64,000 nucleotides of DNA, taken from assembly GCA_963727245.1 (NCBI GenBank), contig CAVSFO010000004.1, positions 1-64,000 of the forward strand, read 5' to 3'. This DNA is from JBKQVT01 sp963727245 (GTDB lineage Bacteria; Planctomycetota; Planctomycetia; Pirellulales; Thermoguttaceae). The first letter of the stretch is position 1. The number at the start of each line of letters is the position of its first letter. A program made the position numbers and the translations under genes. Positions 7,996 through 15,707 of the stretch are shown in pieces. The notes below the pieces were generated by a model, which saw nothing but the letters and a program-made list of their open reading frames with translations, was not told the origin of the DNA and did no database searches.

Positions 7996-8342
7996 GGGCG
8001 TGCCCTTCGTGCTGGCGGGACCGAAAGAGCAGCCACCACCACGCCGACCGTCTGCACGTCACAACCCTTGACCCGTAGCACGACGCCGCCAGGCCATTGG
8101 ACTTCCAGCTTCCCCACGCCAGCCGGTGGGTCGCTGACGATCTGGACGGGAACGAGGGCCTGTTTCGCCGCCTGCGCGGTTTCACGCCTGGGCCGCCGCA
8201 ATCGCCGCTTCCAAGCATGAAACGAGGCCGGGGCCAATCCTTCCTTGGCGCAGAACCCGACGATGCTCTGCCCGCTGGCCTGCTGACGCTCAATCACCCC
8301 CCGCCAATACCGCCGCCGATCCGCACTCCTGGTCTTCGCCAT
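7989..8342 (-). CDS. tnpA: IS66 TnpA helix-turn-helix protein
   Basis: A 117-residue protein with the N-terminal IS66 TnpA pattern: RRYWRGVIERQQASGQSIVG, then FCAKEGLAPASFHAWKRRLR, a helix-turn-helix related to IS3 OrfA that probably binds element ends. The second half (VQIVSDPPAGVGKLEVQWPG then VVLRVKGCDVQTVGVVVAAL) is the usual C-terminal part. Its stop overlaps the tnpB start. It is the first gene of the element, about 90 bp inside the proposed right end. Confidence 0.88.
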   Translation of the reverse strand: MAKTRSADRRRYWRGVIERQQASGQSIVGFCAKEGLAPASFHAWKRRLRRPRRETAQAAKQALVPVQIVSDPPAGVGKLEVQWPGGVVLRVKGCDVQTVGVVVAALSVPPARRARPC

Positions 8343-8535
8343 CGCATGGTCCTCCGAATGTCACTGGATGAATCTTACCCAGGCACTCAGCTTACCACGG
8401 CCCGCAAGGCTGGCGATTTATTGACGCTTACCATGATACTACGGAATCGCAGGCAAAGCCAGTGCCGGCTTCCTCGGTGCCACGCCGCCGGTCTGCGCCC
8501 GCCATCCGCTGTCGTCGGGCACTTCGCCTTTCGTG

Positions 8536-8747
8536 TCACCGCCCAATTGTCACGTTCGGCAACGCCTTTTGAAGGTCGTGCTCGCCGGCGTCGGCAACCT
8601 TGGTGCCGCTGAGGTCGAGCCTTCGGAGTTTGGTCAATCCCTTGAGGTATTGCAGCCCGGCGTCAGCGGCCGTGGCGAAACTGAGGCTGAGCGCTTGGAG
8701 TTCGGTCAACCCCTGGAGGTGTTCCAACCCGGCGTCGCTGACTTCTG
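8536..8747 (-). pseudogene. Leucine-rich repeat protein fragment
   Basis: The minus strand encodes about 70 residues of planctomycete-type leucine-rich repeats: TEVSDAGLEHLQGLTELQAL, LSFATAADAGLQYLKGLTKL and RRLDLSGTKVADAGEHDLQK, ending KALPNVTIGR at a stop at 8536. Upstream of about 8748 the same frame no longer looks like LRR. It is therefore the 3' end of a larger gene, cut at a junction with an exonuclease III fragment lying on the other strand. Confidence 0.7.
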
Positions 8748-8858
8748 TTGGCCTGGCCTGAACGCACGCAGCCGGACATCGTGTGCCTCCAGGAACTGAA
8801 GGCGAGGGAGGAGGCCTTTCCGCACGAGGCGATTTGGGAGGCGGGTTACCATGCACGA
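8748..8858 (+). pseudogene. Exonuclease III (xth) fragment
   Basis: The plus strand encodes TQPDIVCLQELKAREEAFPH then EAIWEAGYHA, a clear match to the N-terminal AP-endonuclease motif of exonuclease III (PDIVCLQELK, with the metal-binding Glu). The remaining 200 or so residues of the enzyme are missing on both sides. It abuts the LRR fragment at about 8748, marking a recombination scar. Confidence 0.6.
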
Positions 8859-9220
8859 ATACCAGCACGTCGCCGTCGACGGCGCGTTGGCGGACAAGTA
8901 CCAGGCGGCGAGGAAGGAAGTGGGGCTGTGACCTGGTCGGGTCGCCCAGCGCTGCGTCCTGGTATACGAGCGGTCGGTTTGGCCGTATAGGGCGGGCGGC
9001 GTCGAGGTCGCCAGGCGGAAGAGCGGTTGCAAGGGCGGCAAGACCGCCCAATCGCACAAGGGCCGGCCCCGCCCGGGCGGGCTTCTTCGCAGCTTGCTCC
9101 GCCCGAGCGAGAGTCTCCACGGTCGCTGGCGTCGAAAGCCTCTGCCGCGAACGACCGCGATCGGACCCTCAGACCGTGCCGACGCCTTATTCACCGCTTC
9201 CTATGGCGGCGAAGCGGTCG
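8859..9220. other. Region without a recognisable gene
   Basis: A GC-rich stretch between the exonuclease remnant and the cysteine-rich gene. The only plausible open frame is a 26-codon plus-strand ORF from 8851 (MHEYQHVAVDGALADKYQAA...) ending at a TGA near 8929. It and the following basic stretch (GCKGGKTAQSHKGRPRPG) match nothing I know. Probably decayed sequence. Confidence 0.4.
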
Positions 9221-9607
9221 CTATTTTCCGGCTGGCGGCGGGGTTGGTGCCGTGGTTGGCGGCGGAGCCGGCAGCGGGGCTGGCGCCGCGGTTGGCGGCA
9301 CGGCTGGCGCCGTGATCGGCATACCGGTAGCTGCCGGGGCTGTTCCCTGTTGGCAACACGAAGCCGTCGTGCCGCCCATGCAGGCGTTGCATCCGCAACT
9401 GCCGCAGTTGCTCCGGCAACCGCATGTGCCACACGATCCGCAACTCGACCCGCACGAGGTGCAGGACGACGTGCAGCAAGTGCTGGTGCAACACGAGTTG
9501 CAGCAGCGGCAGCGTCTCCCGCAGCGATGCCCGAAGGCGGAAGCCGGTTCTGCCGCGGCGAACCACAGCAAGGCCAGCACGGTAAGCACGGTTCCTAAAC
9601 GTCGCAT
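9221..9607 (-). CDS. Small secreted cysteine-rich protein
   Basis: A 128-residue protein. A signal peptide (MRRLGTVLTVLALLWFAAAE, cleavage near PASA) is followed by a dense cysteine block from about residue 29 to 85 with 20 cysteines, mostly as CC, CxC, CGxC and CTSxC units. It ends with a Pro/Ala-rich tail (PTAAPAPLPAPPPTTAPTPP). AGGAGG lies six bases before the ATG. Such proteins occur in planctomycetes, whose cell-surface proteins can be heavily disulfide-linked; a structural, metal-binding or matrix role is possible, but the function is unknown. The frame is intact. Confidence 0.75.
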   Translation of the reverse strand: MRRLGTVLTVLALLWFAAAEPASAFGHRCGRRCRCCNSCCTSTCCTSSCTSCGSSCGSCGTCGCRSNCGSCGCNACMGGTTASCCQQGTAPAATGMPITAPAVPPTAAPAPLPAPPPTTAPTPPPAGK

Positions 9608-10183
9608 GACTCAATCCTCCTGTGAAAAAGTGAAACACAAACTACCGAACATGACCGGTTGACCCGGTCATGACTCTTCGTAGCCATCGCAAGATGGCCA
9701 GGCGCGACAGCAAGACAAGACGCCGACTGCGTTCATTGCCGTCACCAGGATTCGCGTGTTCGCACTTGGGACCGTGATCGCGACGCTCCTCGTGAAAATG
9801 CCGCCCCTCCGATCCTCTGTCGCCGACCGTTGAAACAGCGCCCCTGATCGTTGTGCCTACATTCTTGAAGACTGGGCGGCAAAGACAACCACGCCAGTGG
9901 GGGGCGAGGAGGGCAAGAGAGGCAAACCGACCCCGGACGGGCTCTGCCTCGCCAGCACCGGCCAACCTCCGAACAAGGCCTATCTACGAAGAGTACGATT
10001 TCGAGTGTCTCTCCCCCGGGGACAGGGGAGACGTGGAAAATGATCGTCTCCGTGTCTCCGTGGTGAGGTCTCTCCCCCGGGGACAGGGGAGACGTGGAAA
10101 TGGCACTGGACCCGAAAGGCCAGCATGAAGAAGACCAATAGCCCTGGGGTTGCGTAGAATAGAAAGGTGTAGGAGGAAGGCCA
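9608..10183. other. Intergenic region with a repeat pair
   Basis: No supported gene. It contains the two 33-bp direct repeats described separately at 10007-10039 and 10068-10100. The open frames crossing it have no protein-family features. The last 20 bases hold the AGGAGGA ribosome site of the HU gene. Confidence 0.5.
10007..10100. repeat. Pair of 33-bp direct repeats
   Basis: Two identical 33-bp copies at 10007-10039 and 10068-10100, 28 bp apart. Each contains a short inverted repeat (TCTCCCC...GGGGAGA) and so could form a hairpin. The tandem, self-complementary design resembles dispersed palindromic repeats of bacterial intergenic regions. I saw no further copy in the window. Confidence 0.6.
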
Positions 10184-10502
10184 ATGCGCAAGCGGATAGT
10201 TAACCAAGACCGAGCTGTACACGAACATCGCCGCCGCCACCGACGTGCCCAAGAAGCAGGTGGCCGCCGTGCTGGAGGCCCTGGCCGCCGAAATCAAGAG
10301 GAGCCTCGGCGACAAGGGCGCCGGCGTGATCGCGATCCCAGGGCTGGTGAAAATCGAGAAGAAGAAAATCCCTGCCCGACCGGCGCAGAAGGGCGTGCCG
10401 AACCCGTTCAAGCCGGGCGAGCTGATGGATCGGGCGGCCAAGCCCGCCTACAACAAGGTCAAGGTGCGGGCGCTGAAGCTGCTCAAGGACATGGCGAAGT
10501 AG
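10184..10502 (+). CDS. HU-family DNA-binding protein, one frameshift near the start
   Basis: From about 10206 the protein reads KTELYTNIAAATDVPKKQVA, then AVLEALAAEIKRSLGDKGAG, IPGLVKIEKKKIPARPAQKG and a basic end PAYNKVKVRALKLLKDMAK. This is the planctomycete-type HU histone-like protein, which bends and packs DNA. AGGAGGA followed by ATG at 10184 is the natural start, but that ATG is in another frame; one extra base around 10197-10203 (GATAGTTAACC) would join them. The alternative GTG start at 10245 would delete the first helix. The total span is one base over a multiple of three, consistent with one insertion. Confidence 0.8.
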
Positions 10503-10658
10503 CCGCCTGGGCCGATCTGACAGCGATTGCGGTTCAGGACCCGGGTAATCGTGTGCGGCTGGAGGTCGATCGAAACCGGCTTTGACGCGACGTATGCGTC
10601 CGGCGGAACACGTCTGCGCTGGCAGGTTGAGGCGATGCTCGCCGGCTACCACGGCCGG

Positions 10659-13600
10659 CTATTTCACCTGCCTGACCAACGCGCAATCATCGTAGGTGAC
10701 GTGCCCCTCGTCCCAGCGGCAGCCGATGATCGTGTCCAGAAGGAACCGCACCTTCACGGTGCGCCCCGTCGTCGTGAACGACTGCGACAACTCCTTGTAG
10801 TCGCTCACCTTGGTCACGGCGACGAGGGGGTGCTCGACGAGCACCTTGCCCGAGGCGTCCATCTCGGTCACGCGCAGGCCCGCCGAATCGCCGGCGTGCG
10901 CGCCAAATCCCTTGCCGTGCAGATCGACCGCTTGCACCCAGGCTGACGCCCGATAGGGCGTGTTGGCCGATACCGACACGTCCTGGTCGACCGTGGTATG
11001 AGTGTCCCTTTCCATGGCTTGAATGCGCATCGCATTGTTGCCGCTGCGGGGCCTCGGCGGACCGGCCTGCGGATCGGCCGTATCGCCCGCCTCGGGGCAG
11101 ACAAGCCCTTGAGCAGGACCGAAGAAACAGTAATTCCAAGACATGTTTGCCTTGTGGCCATAACGGATGCCCCGGCTGCCGGCCGCGGCGGGGATCATCG
11201 CTTCAAAGCCCGGATTGGCCAGGCGGTTTCTGTCTGCCGGGAAGGGGTAGGCCACCGGCTTGACTCCGACGCCCCCTGGGCCGGGACCGACTTCGATCGC
11301 CTGGATCATGGCGATCGTCGAAGCGACGCCAAAGAAGCGGACGGCGATCACGCCATGCTGCGGCCGGATGTTGTTGAACACCAGGTCCGCCGCCTTGCCA
11401 AGCCCGCCCGCCGTGGCCGCCACGTCCATGTCGCAGACCACCGGCTGGCCGCCGATCTCGATGTCGGTTGCGTAGCCAGCGGGCTGGGGCGGCTGGTGCG
11501 CCTGGCAGAACTTCAGCCGAACGTGATAGGTCTGCTCCGGCGCCACGGTAAAATACGCCGTAAAGTTCCGGCCGTAAACGCCATAGCGGTAAAGCTCGGG
11601 GTCCGCCGTGCCGCCCACATCCTTCAATTGCGGCTCCGTCCAGAACGACGCCGGCACCAAGTCCACCAACTGCCCTAGGCGCATGACGAACTCGGTGGCC
11701 GGGTGCCAGGCGTGGCCAGCGGAATCGACGTAGTCCTTCCGGCCCACGTAGCCGAAGATCACTCGCTGCGTTTCGATTGGGCCGCTGCCGGAGCCGAAGC
11801 CGCTTTCACCCTGGGCGGCAGAGAACTGGGCGGCGTCCAAGTAGACTCGCGTGCCGGTCGAAACGGGATTCTTCGTTCCCGTAGCTACGATCTCCAGACG
11901 GTGTTTCCCCGGGGGCAGGCCGTTCTTGTAACAGAGGACCTGCTGATCACGAGCCTGCGGACACCAGAAATCGAGACGGCAAAGTTGTTTCACGCCGTCG
12001 AGGTACACCTCGGCCTGGCCGCCGCCGGGGTCGGCCCGGCCGACGAGGCGGACCTGGTTGCCGGTGAAGTCCACACGGGCCCGCGCGCCGGCCGATGCGG
12101 CTACGTGCTGCTTGCCCTGCGATGCCCCGGCACAATCTTCCGTCGTCCATGGTCCCTGGTATTGGAGGCGGTCGTGGGAAAGCGTCTCTTGCGGATCGAC
12201 CCCCTCGACCACGAGGCGGCGGCAGCCGTCGTGGCGGACCGTCACCAGGCAGTCGCCGTTGGAGAGAGGCTTGACGACAAAACCGTTCCCGGCCGCCTCC
12301 TGCCGGAGCGGCAAGGCCTTGCCGTCGGCCGACACCGCGGTGGGCATGAACGCCAACCGCAGCACGTCCTCGCAGGGCGCCAGGGCGTCGAACGTGGAGT
12401 AGACAATCCGACCCTTGCCGTAGCAAACGCTGTCGACGACCGAACTGGATCGTAGGACGTGGTTTTCGCGGGCCGGGCCGAAGAGTTCCGGCTGCCAGGC
12501 GAGCATTTCCAGCACCGCCCGGAGTGGCCACGGATGGGCCAGGTTGAACCATACTCCCGTCACCTCGACGCCGCCGCCAAGCCGATCTTCCACCACGCCG
12601 GTCTCGTGGGCGTCGTAGGTCACAAGGATGGTCTGCCGCCGGGCCAGTTCCCGCGCCCAAGGGTCGCCGGTCACCGCCGCATAGCGGGCCCAGGCGTCGG
12701 CCATCTGCATCGTCGAATATTGCAACGACTGGCCGCAGCAGAGGCTCGACTCGGGAAAGGCCCACGCCCCCGAGTAGACGTTGCCGCCGGACGCCGGATC
12801 GACGCTCGATCGGCAAAGGAACATCGACATGAAATTGCGGACTTGGCTCTTCCACCCCGGAAACGCTTCCCGACGATTCATCAGGTACTGGGCCGTGTAG
12901 CTCGGCACCGCGCAGGTGTACATGGGGTTGTCACCGTCCCAGAAGTGATGGCCGAACGTCCCGTCGCGGCTCCACTGGGGCAGCAGCACGTCGCGGAGAT
13001 ACCGATCGCCGGCATCACGGGCTTTGACCAGCGCGTCAGCGTCGCCCCGGTAGCCCGTCTGAATCATCTCGTTTAGGAACTGCAAGGTGAGCGAGATCCC
13101 CGCCGTCTCCTTTTGGCTCCAGTCCTTGGGGGCATCATCGGGATTGGCGTGACGCTTCCACGGCAGCGCGCCCGGCCGAAGATCGCAATGCTTGGCCAGC
13201 AAGTCGGCCCAATGCTTGGCGGCTGCCAGGTAGCGCGGATTGCCCGTCAGCTTGTGGGCGACGACCATCGCCGATCCAAGTTGCCCGCAGAGGTCCAACT
13301 GGATCAAGCCGTGCGGGTCGGCCCGGCCGAAAGCCTTGCCCTTCGTGGGGGCGCTAATGATGAACTTGGGCCAAGGGTGGTCGGCCGGCGTTTGGCAGTA
13401 GTCCAAAAGGTAGTCGGCCGTCAAGGTGACAATGCCGATGGCAGCCGGGTCGCTTGTATAACGATAGTAATCGGCCATTCCCAACAGCAGGCTCACGGAT
13501 CGTTGGCCAAGATCGCCGTTCATTCCATCGTCAAGCCCGTTACTGACGCGGATTTTCCCGTCGCCTTGAATGCCCCACGTACCCGTGAAGACGAAGTAGG

Positions 13601-13844
13601 GCGCCGCCATGACCGCGACGGGCTTGTCGGCCCAGGGATAGCGTTTGAGCGTCTCGGCGGCAACGCGGACGCGAAAGTCAAGCTGGCCGTTTTGGCCCCG
13701 ATACCATGGTGCGATGACCCCGTCGCGGTCCTCGACGGCAGGATGGGCGAAATACTTCTTCACGGGTTGGGAGTCGGCTGCCGTCGCGCAGAGTGGCCAG
13801 AACAGCATAGCGGCGAAAAGCAACTGGGAAAAGGAACGGCCCAT
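10659..13844 (-). CDS. Secreted glycoside-hydrolase-like protein with malectin domain
   Basis: About 1061 residues. A signal peptide (MGRSFSQLLFAAMLFWPLCA) precedes an alpha/alpha-barrel-like catalytic region (about 40-480; HGLIQLDLCGQLGSAMVVAH, GTFGHHFWDGDNPMYTCAVP), reminiscent of heparinase- or epimerase-type (alpha/alpha)6 folds. A beta-rich middle follows, then a malectin-like carbohydrate-binding domain at about 690-870 (VIFGYVGRKDYVD, AYFTVAPEQTYHVRLKFCQA, VIAVRFFGVASTIAMIQAIE). A C-terminal jelly-roll begins at NRLANPGFEAM. The start at 13844 is preceded by AAAGGAG; the longer reading from 13862 lacks a site. A role in polysaccharide breakdown or binding outside the cytoplasm is likely, but the substrate and exact family are not recognisable. 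Confidence 0.75.
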   Translation of the reverse strand: MGRSFSQLLFAAMLFWPLCATAADSQPVKKYFAHPAVEDRDGVIAPWYRGQNGQLDFRVRVAAETLKRYPWADKPVAVMAAPYFVFTGTWGIQGDGKIRVSNGLDDGMNGDLGQRSVSLLLGMADYYRYTSDPAAIGIVTLTADYLLDYCQTPADHPWPKFIISAPTKGKAFGRADPHGLIQLDLCGQLGSAMVVAHKLTGNPRYLAAAKHWADLLAKHCDLRPGALPWKRHANPDDAPKDWSQKETAGISLTLQFLNEMIQTGYRGDADALVKARDAGDRYLRDVLLPQWSRDGTFGHHFWDGDNPMYTCAVPSYTAQYLMNRREAFPGWKSQVRNFMSMFLCRSSVDPASGGNVYSGAWAFPESSLCCGQSLQYSTMQMADAWARYAAVTGDPWARELARRQTILVTYDAHETGVVEDRLGGGVEVTGVWFNLAHPWPLRAVLEMLAWQPELFGPARENHVLRSSSVVDSVCYGKGRIVYSTFDALAPCEDVLRLAFMPTAVSADGKALPLRQEAAGNGFVVKPLSNGDCLVTVRHDGCRRLVVEGVDPQETLSHDRLQYQGPWTTEDCAGASQGKQHVAASAGARARVDFTGNQVRLVGRADPGGGQAEVYLDGVKQLCRLDFWCPQARDQQVLCYKNGLPPGKHRLEIVATGTKNPVSTGTRVYLDAAQFSAAQGESGFGSGSGPIETQRVIFGYVGRKDYVDSAGHAWHPATEFVMRLGQLVDLVPASFWTEPQLKDVGGTADPELYRYGVYGRNFTAYFTVAPEQTYHVRLKFCQAHQPPQPAGYATDIEIGGQPVVCDMDVAATAGGLGKAADLVFNNIRPQHGVIAVRFFGVASTIAMIQAIEVGPGPGGVGVKPVAYPFPADRNRLANPGFEAMIPAAAGSRGIRYGHKANMSWNYCFFGPAQGLVCPEAGDTADPQAGPPRPRSGNNAMRIQAMERDTHTTVDQDVSVSANTPYRASAWVQAVDLHGKGFGAHAGDSAGLRVTEMDASGKVLVEHPLVAVTKVSDYKELSQSFTTTGRTVKVRFLLDTIIGCRWDEGHVTYDDCALVRQVK

Positions 13845-14111
13845 CGCTGGCTCCTTTGGCATCGGGTGTGCGTATCGGTTGTTCCGGCGGAGGTGAAAAC
13901 TTAGCCATGGCCTCGTGCGCCAGGGAACACCAGGGCTTCGACGTTGATCAGGTTGTAATCGAAAATCAGGGCTCTCATGCTTGGCAGTCTACATCTTTGG
14001 GGGCATATTGTCGAGCATCAGCTCCCACCGTGACAAGGCCTCCGGCCACCGGCACGCTGAAGATGGTCCCGTCGGAGTGAGTGCCGCCCGTCTCGCTTGT
14101 CCGATCGCTAT

Positions 14112-14210
14112 CCCGAGCATCGGCTTGCGCAGCGGGAAGAAGAATCCCGCGAAGCCCAGGCCCGTCGCCGCGGCAAACGAGCCGCACGTCGGATTGCCGT
14201 CGCCCAGTAG
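14112..14210 (+). pseudogene. IS66 TnpC C-terminal remnant
   Basis: The plus strand encodes PEHRLAQREEESREAQARRR then GKRAARRIAVAQ and a TAG stop. This nearly repeats the last 32 residues of the intact TnpC at 5823-7514. Nothing upstream or downstream of it matches the element, so only the 3' coding tail survives here. Confidence 0.7.
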
Positions 14211-14243
14211 GCGCTGGTGATACAGAGTTTGTGCGCCGGGCTT

Positions 14244-14257
14244 TCTTGACGTCAAGA
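14244..14257. promoter_or_regulatory. 14-bp perfect palindrome, candidate operator
   Basis: TCTTGACGTCAAGA is a perfect palindrome about 80 bp upstream of the alpha/beta hydrolase gene at 14336. TTTCTTGACG recurs 32 bp later (14274-14283). A dimeric regulator site is possible, but there is no direct evidence for it. Confidence 0.3.
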
Positions 14258-14335
14258 GGCTTGGCCCGTAGAATTTCTTGACGGCAGGAACATCCTGACG
14301 GAAGTTGCTCCCGACCGATTCGTGTGCCAGAAGCT

Positions 14336-15218
14336 ATGAACGATCGCTGCAATGCTGATAGGATCCGGTTGGCTACTCACCAATTCTGGAAACTCTTGCT
14401 GGCCGCGATCATGCTCTATATTGGCCTGTTAGCTTTGATCCTTTTTGGTCACATCGTCGACCACCTGATCGTTGCTCCCAACCATCAGGTGATCGAGGCC
14501 AATGGCGCAGAACGGCTGTTGATTCCGAGCGGCGAGAGAACCATCGAGGTGTGGAAGGCGCGTTCGCCCGGATCAAAATATCACGATCCCAAGGCATTCG
14601 TCTTGCGCTTCGTCGGACAGGGCGATCGAGCCGAACGTTGGGCCGCTTCTACCGCGCAAATGGGGTGCTAAGCCAGTCGAGGTGTGGGCCATGAACTACC
14701 CGGGTTCGGGCGGCTCGACGGGCCCGCCGCGTCTGGACAGGCTTTGCCCTTCAGCCGAACAGACGTGCGATGCATTGCGGAAGGTTGCCGGCGGCCGCCC
14801 GGTGTTTGTGCAAGCCAACAGTCTGGGCACTGCCGTAGCCCTGTGCCTGGCAACGCGACGGCCGATCGCCGGGGTAATACTCGACAATCCCGCGCCGCTG
14901 CGGCAGGTCATATTGAACCGCTATGGGTGGTGGAACTTGTGGCTTCTGGCCTGGCCCGCAAGCATGCAGATCCCGCCCCAGTTGGACGCTATCGCGAACG
15001 CCTCGCGATCGAAGGTTCCGGCAATCCTAATTCATTCGGAGAAGGATACTTCGATCCCACTGAACTTGCAGCGGCTGGTTGACAAGGCGTACCAAGGACG
15101 GAAGCACGAGATCCTCGTGCTCGGAGCAGGACACATGTCGCCACTTACGCCCGAGGCCGAGGTGCAGTTCTCCGAAGACTTGCAATGGCTTTGGCGCGAA
15201 GCGGACGACTCTCATTAA
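14336..15218 (+). CDS. Membrane-anchored alpha/beta hydrolase, one frameshift
   Basis: An N-terminal hydrophobic helix (FWKLLLAAIMLYIGLLALIL) precedes an alpha/beta-hydrolase domain. The first part ends at a stop at 14671; the second resumes GAKPVEVWAMNYPGSGGSTG in the next frame. The switch lies at a GGGG run (14662-14665), and the total span is one base over a multiple of three. The nucleophile elbow is ANSLGTAVAL (Ser in N-S-L-G), the acid is in HSEKDTSIPL and the histidine in GAGHMSPL, so the catalytic triad is complete. The substrate is unknown. A nested hairpin follows the gene at 15239-15289. Confidence 0.75.
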
Positions 15219-15238
15219 CTCAACCGTTTACCGAAAAA

Positions 15239-15289
15239 GGACCGTGTGTCGAGAAAGCTCAGGGGAAAGCCCTGGCGACCACACGGTCC
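15239..15289 (+). terminator. Nested inverted repeat after the hydrolase gene
   Basis: A perfect 10-bp outer stem (GGACCGTGTG at 15239-15248 with CACACGGTCC at 15280-15289) encloses a 5-bp inner stem (CAGGG at 15260 with CCCTG at 15270). It starts 21 bp after the stop codon. There is no T tract, so it may be a transcript-end or RNA-stability structure rather than a simple intrinsic terminator. Confidence 0.4.
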
Positions 15290-15707
15290 CGCCCCGGTCT
15301 TGCCCCGCCTTGCTTATCTGCCTCGCAGCCTAACCGAGCAGCGGTATCGCGGCTGCGATAGACACCGGCGTGTTTTGGCGATTACACAGTGTGGGCCATA
15401 CGCAAGGAACTTGCCTGAGCAACGGCGCGGCGGCGGAAACGGCGAGGACCACAGCGTCCAGACACACATGACCGCAAAAGGAGTATTGGTGCCGAACAAG
15501 GCCGGTCACGATGTCCGGGAGCTTCGGCCCGCAAGGTGTTTTCGACAAGCGACCTTGGCCGGCTGACGAGTGGATCCCACTTGCTTCCGTCTCGCAAAAT
15601 GACACAAGTATTGCGGACGCGGGTATTGCAACCGGCCCACCGTGGCGCGAGACTCGAACGAGCAGCGTGGTTCGGCCTTCCAAGGACCATTTTCCGGGAG
15701 ACCAGTC
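15290..15707. other. Intergenic region, nothing recognised
   Basis: About 420 bp without a supported gene between the hydrolase and the glycosidase-like gene. It presumably carries the promoter of the latter. No clear promoter consensus or RNA gene was seen. Confidence 0.4.

Larger units (their letters stand above)
5823..8431 (-). mobile_element. IS66-family insertion sequence
   Basis: Three genes in the canonical IS66 order on the minus strand (tnpA, tnpB, tnpC), all intact. The right end is placed at 8431 because the minus-strand sequence from there reads GTAAGCGTCAATAAATCGCC, and IS66 elements begin with GTAAGCG-like inverted repeats. I could not find a matching left terminal repeat between 5690 and 5822, nor a target-site duplication, so the left boundary is given as the tnpC stop codon and may be truncated or diverged. 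It lies directly upstream of the DGR operon. Confidence 0.8.
13845..14335. other. Intergenic region with an IS66 tail remnant
   Basis: It separates two divergently transcribed genes and must hold their promoters, though no strong consensus stands out. It contains the IS66 TnpC C-terminal remnant (14112-14210) and a 14-bp palindrome (14244-14257). Confidence 0.5.
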
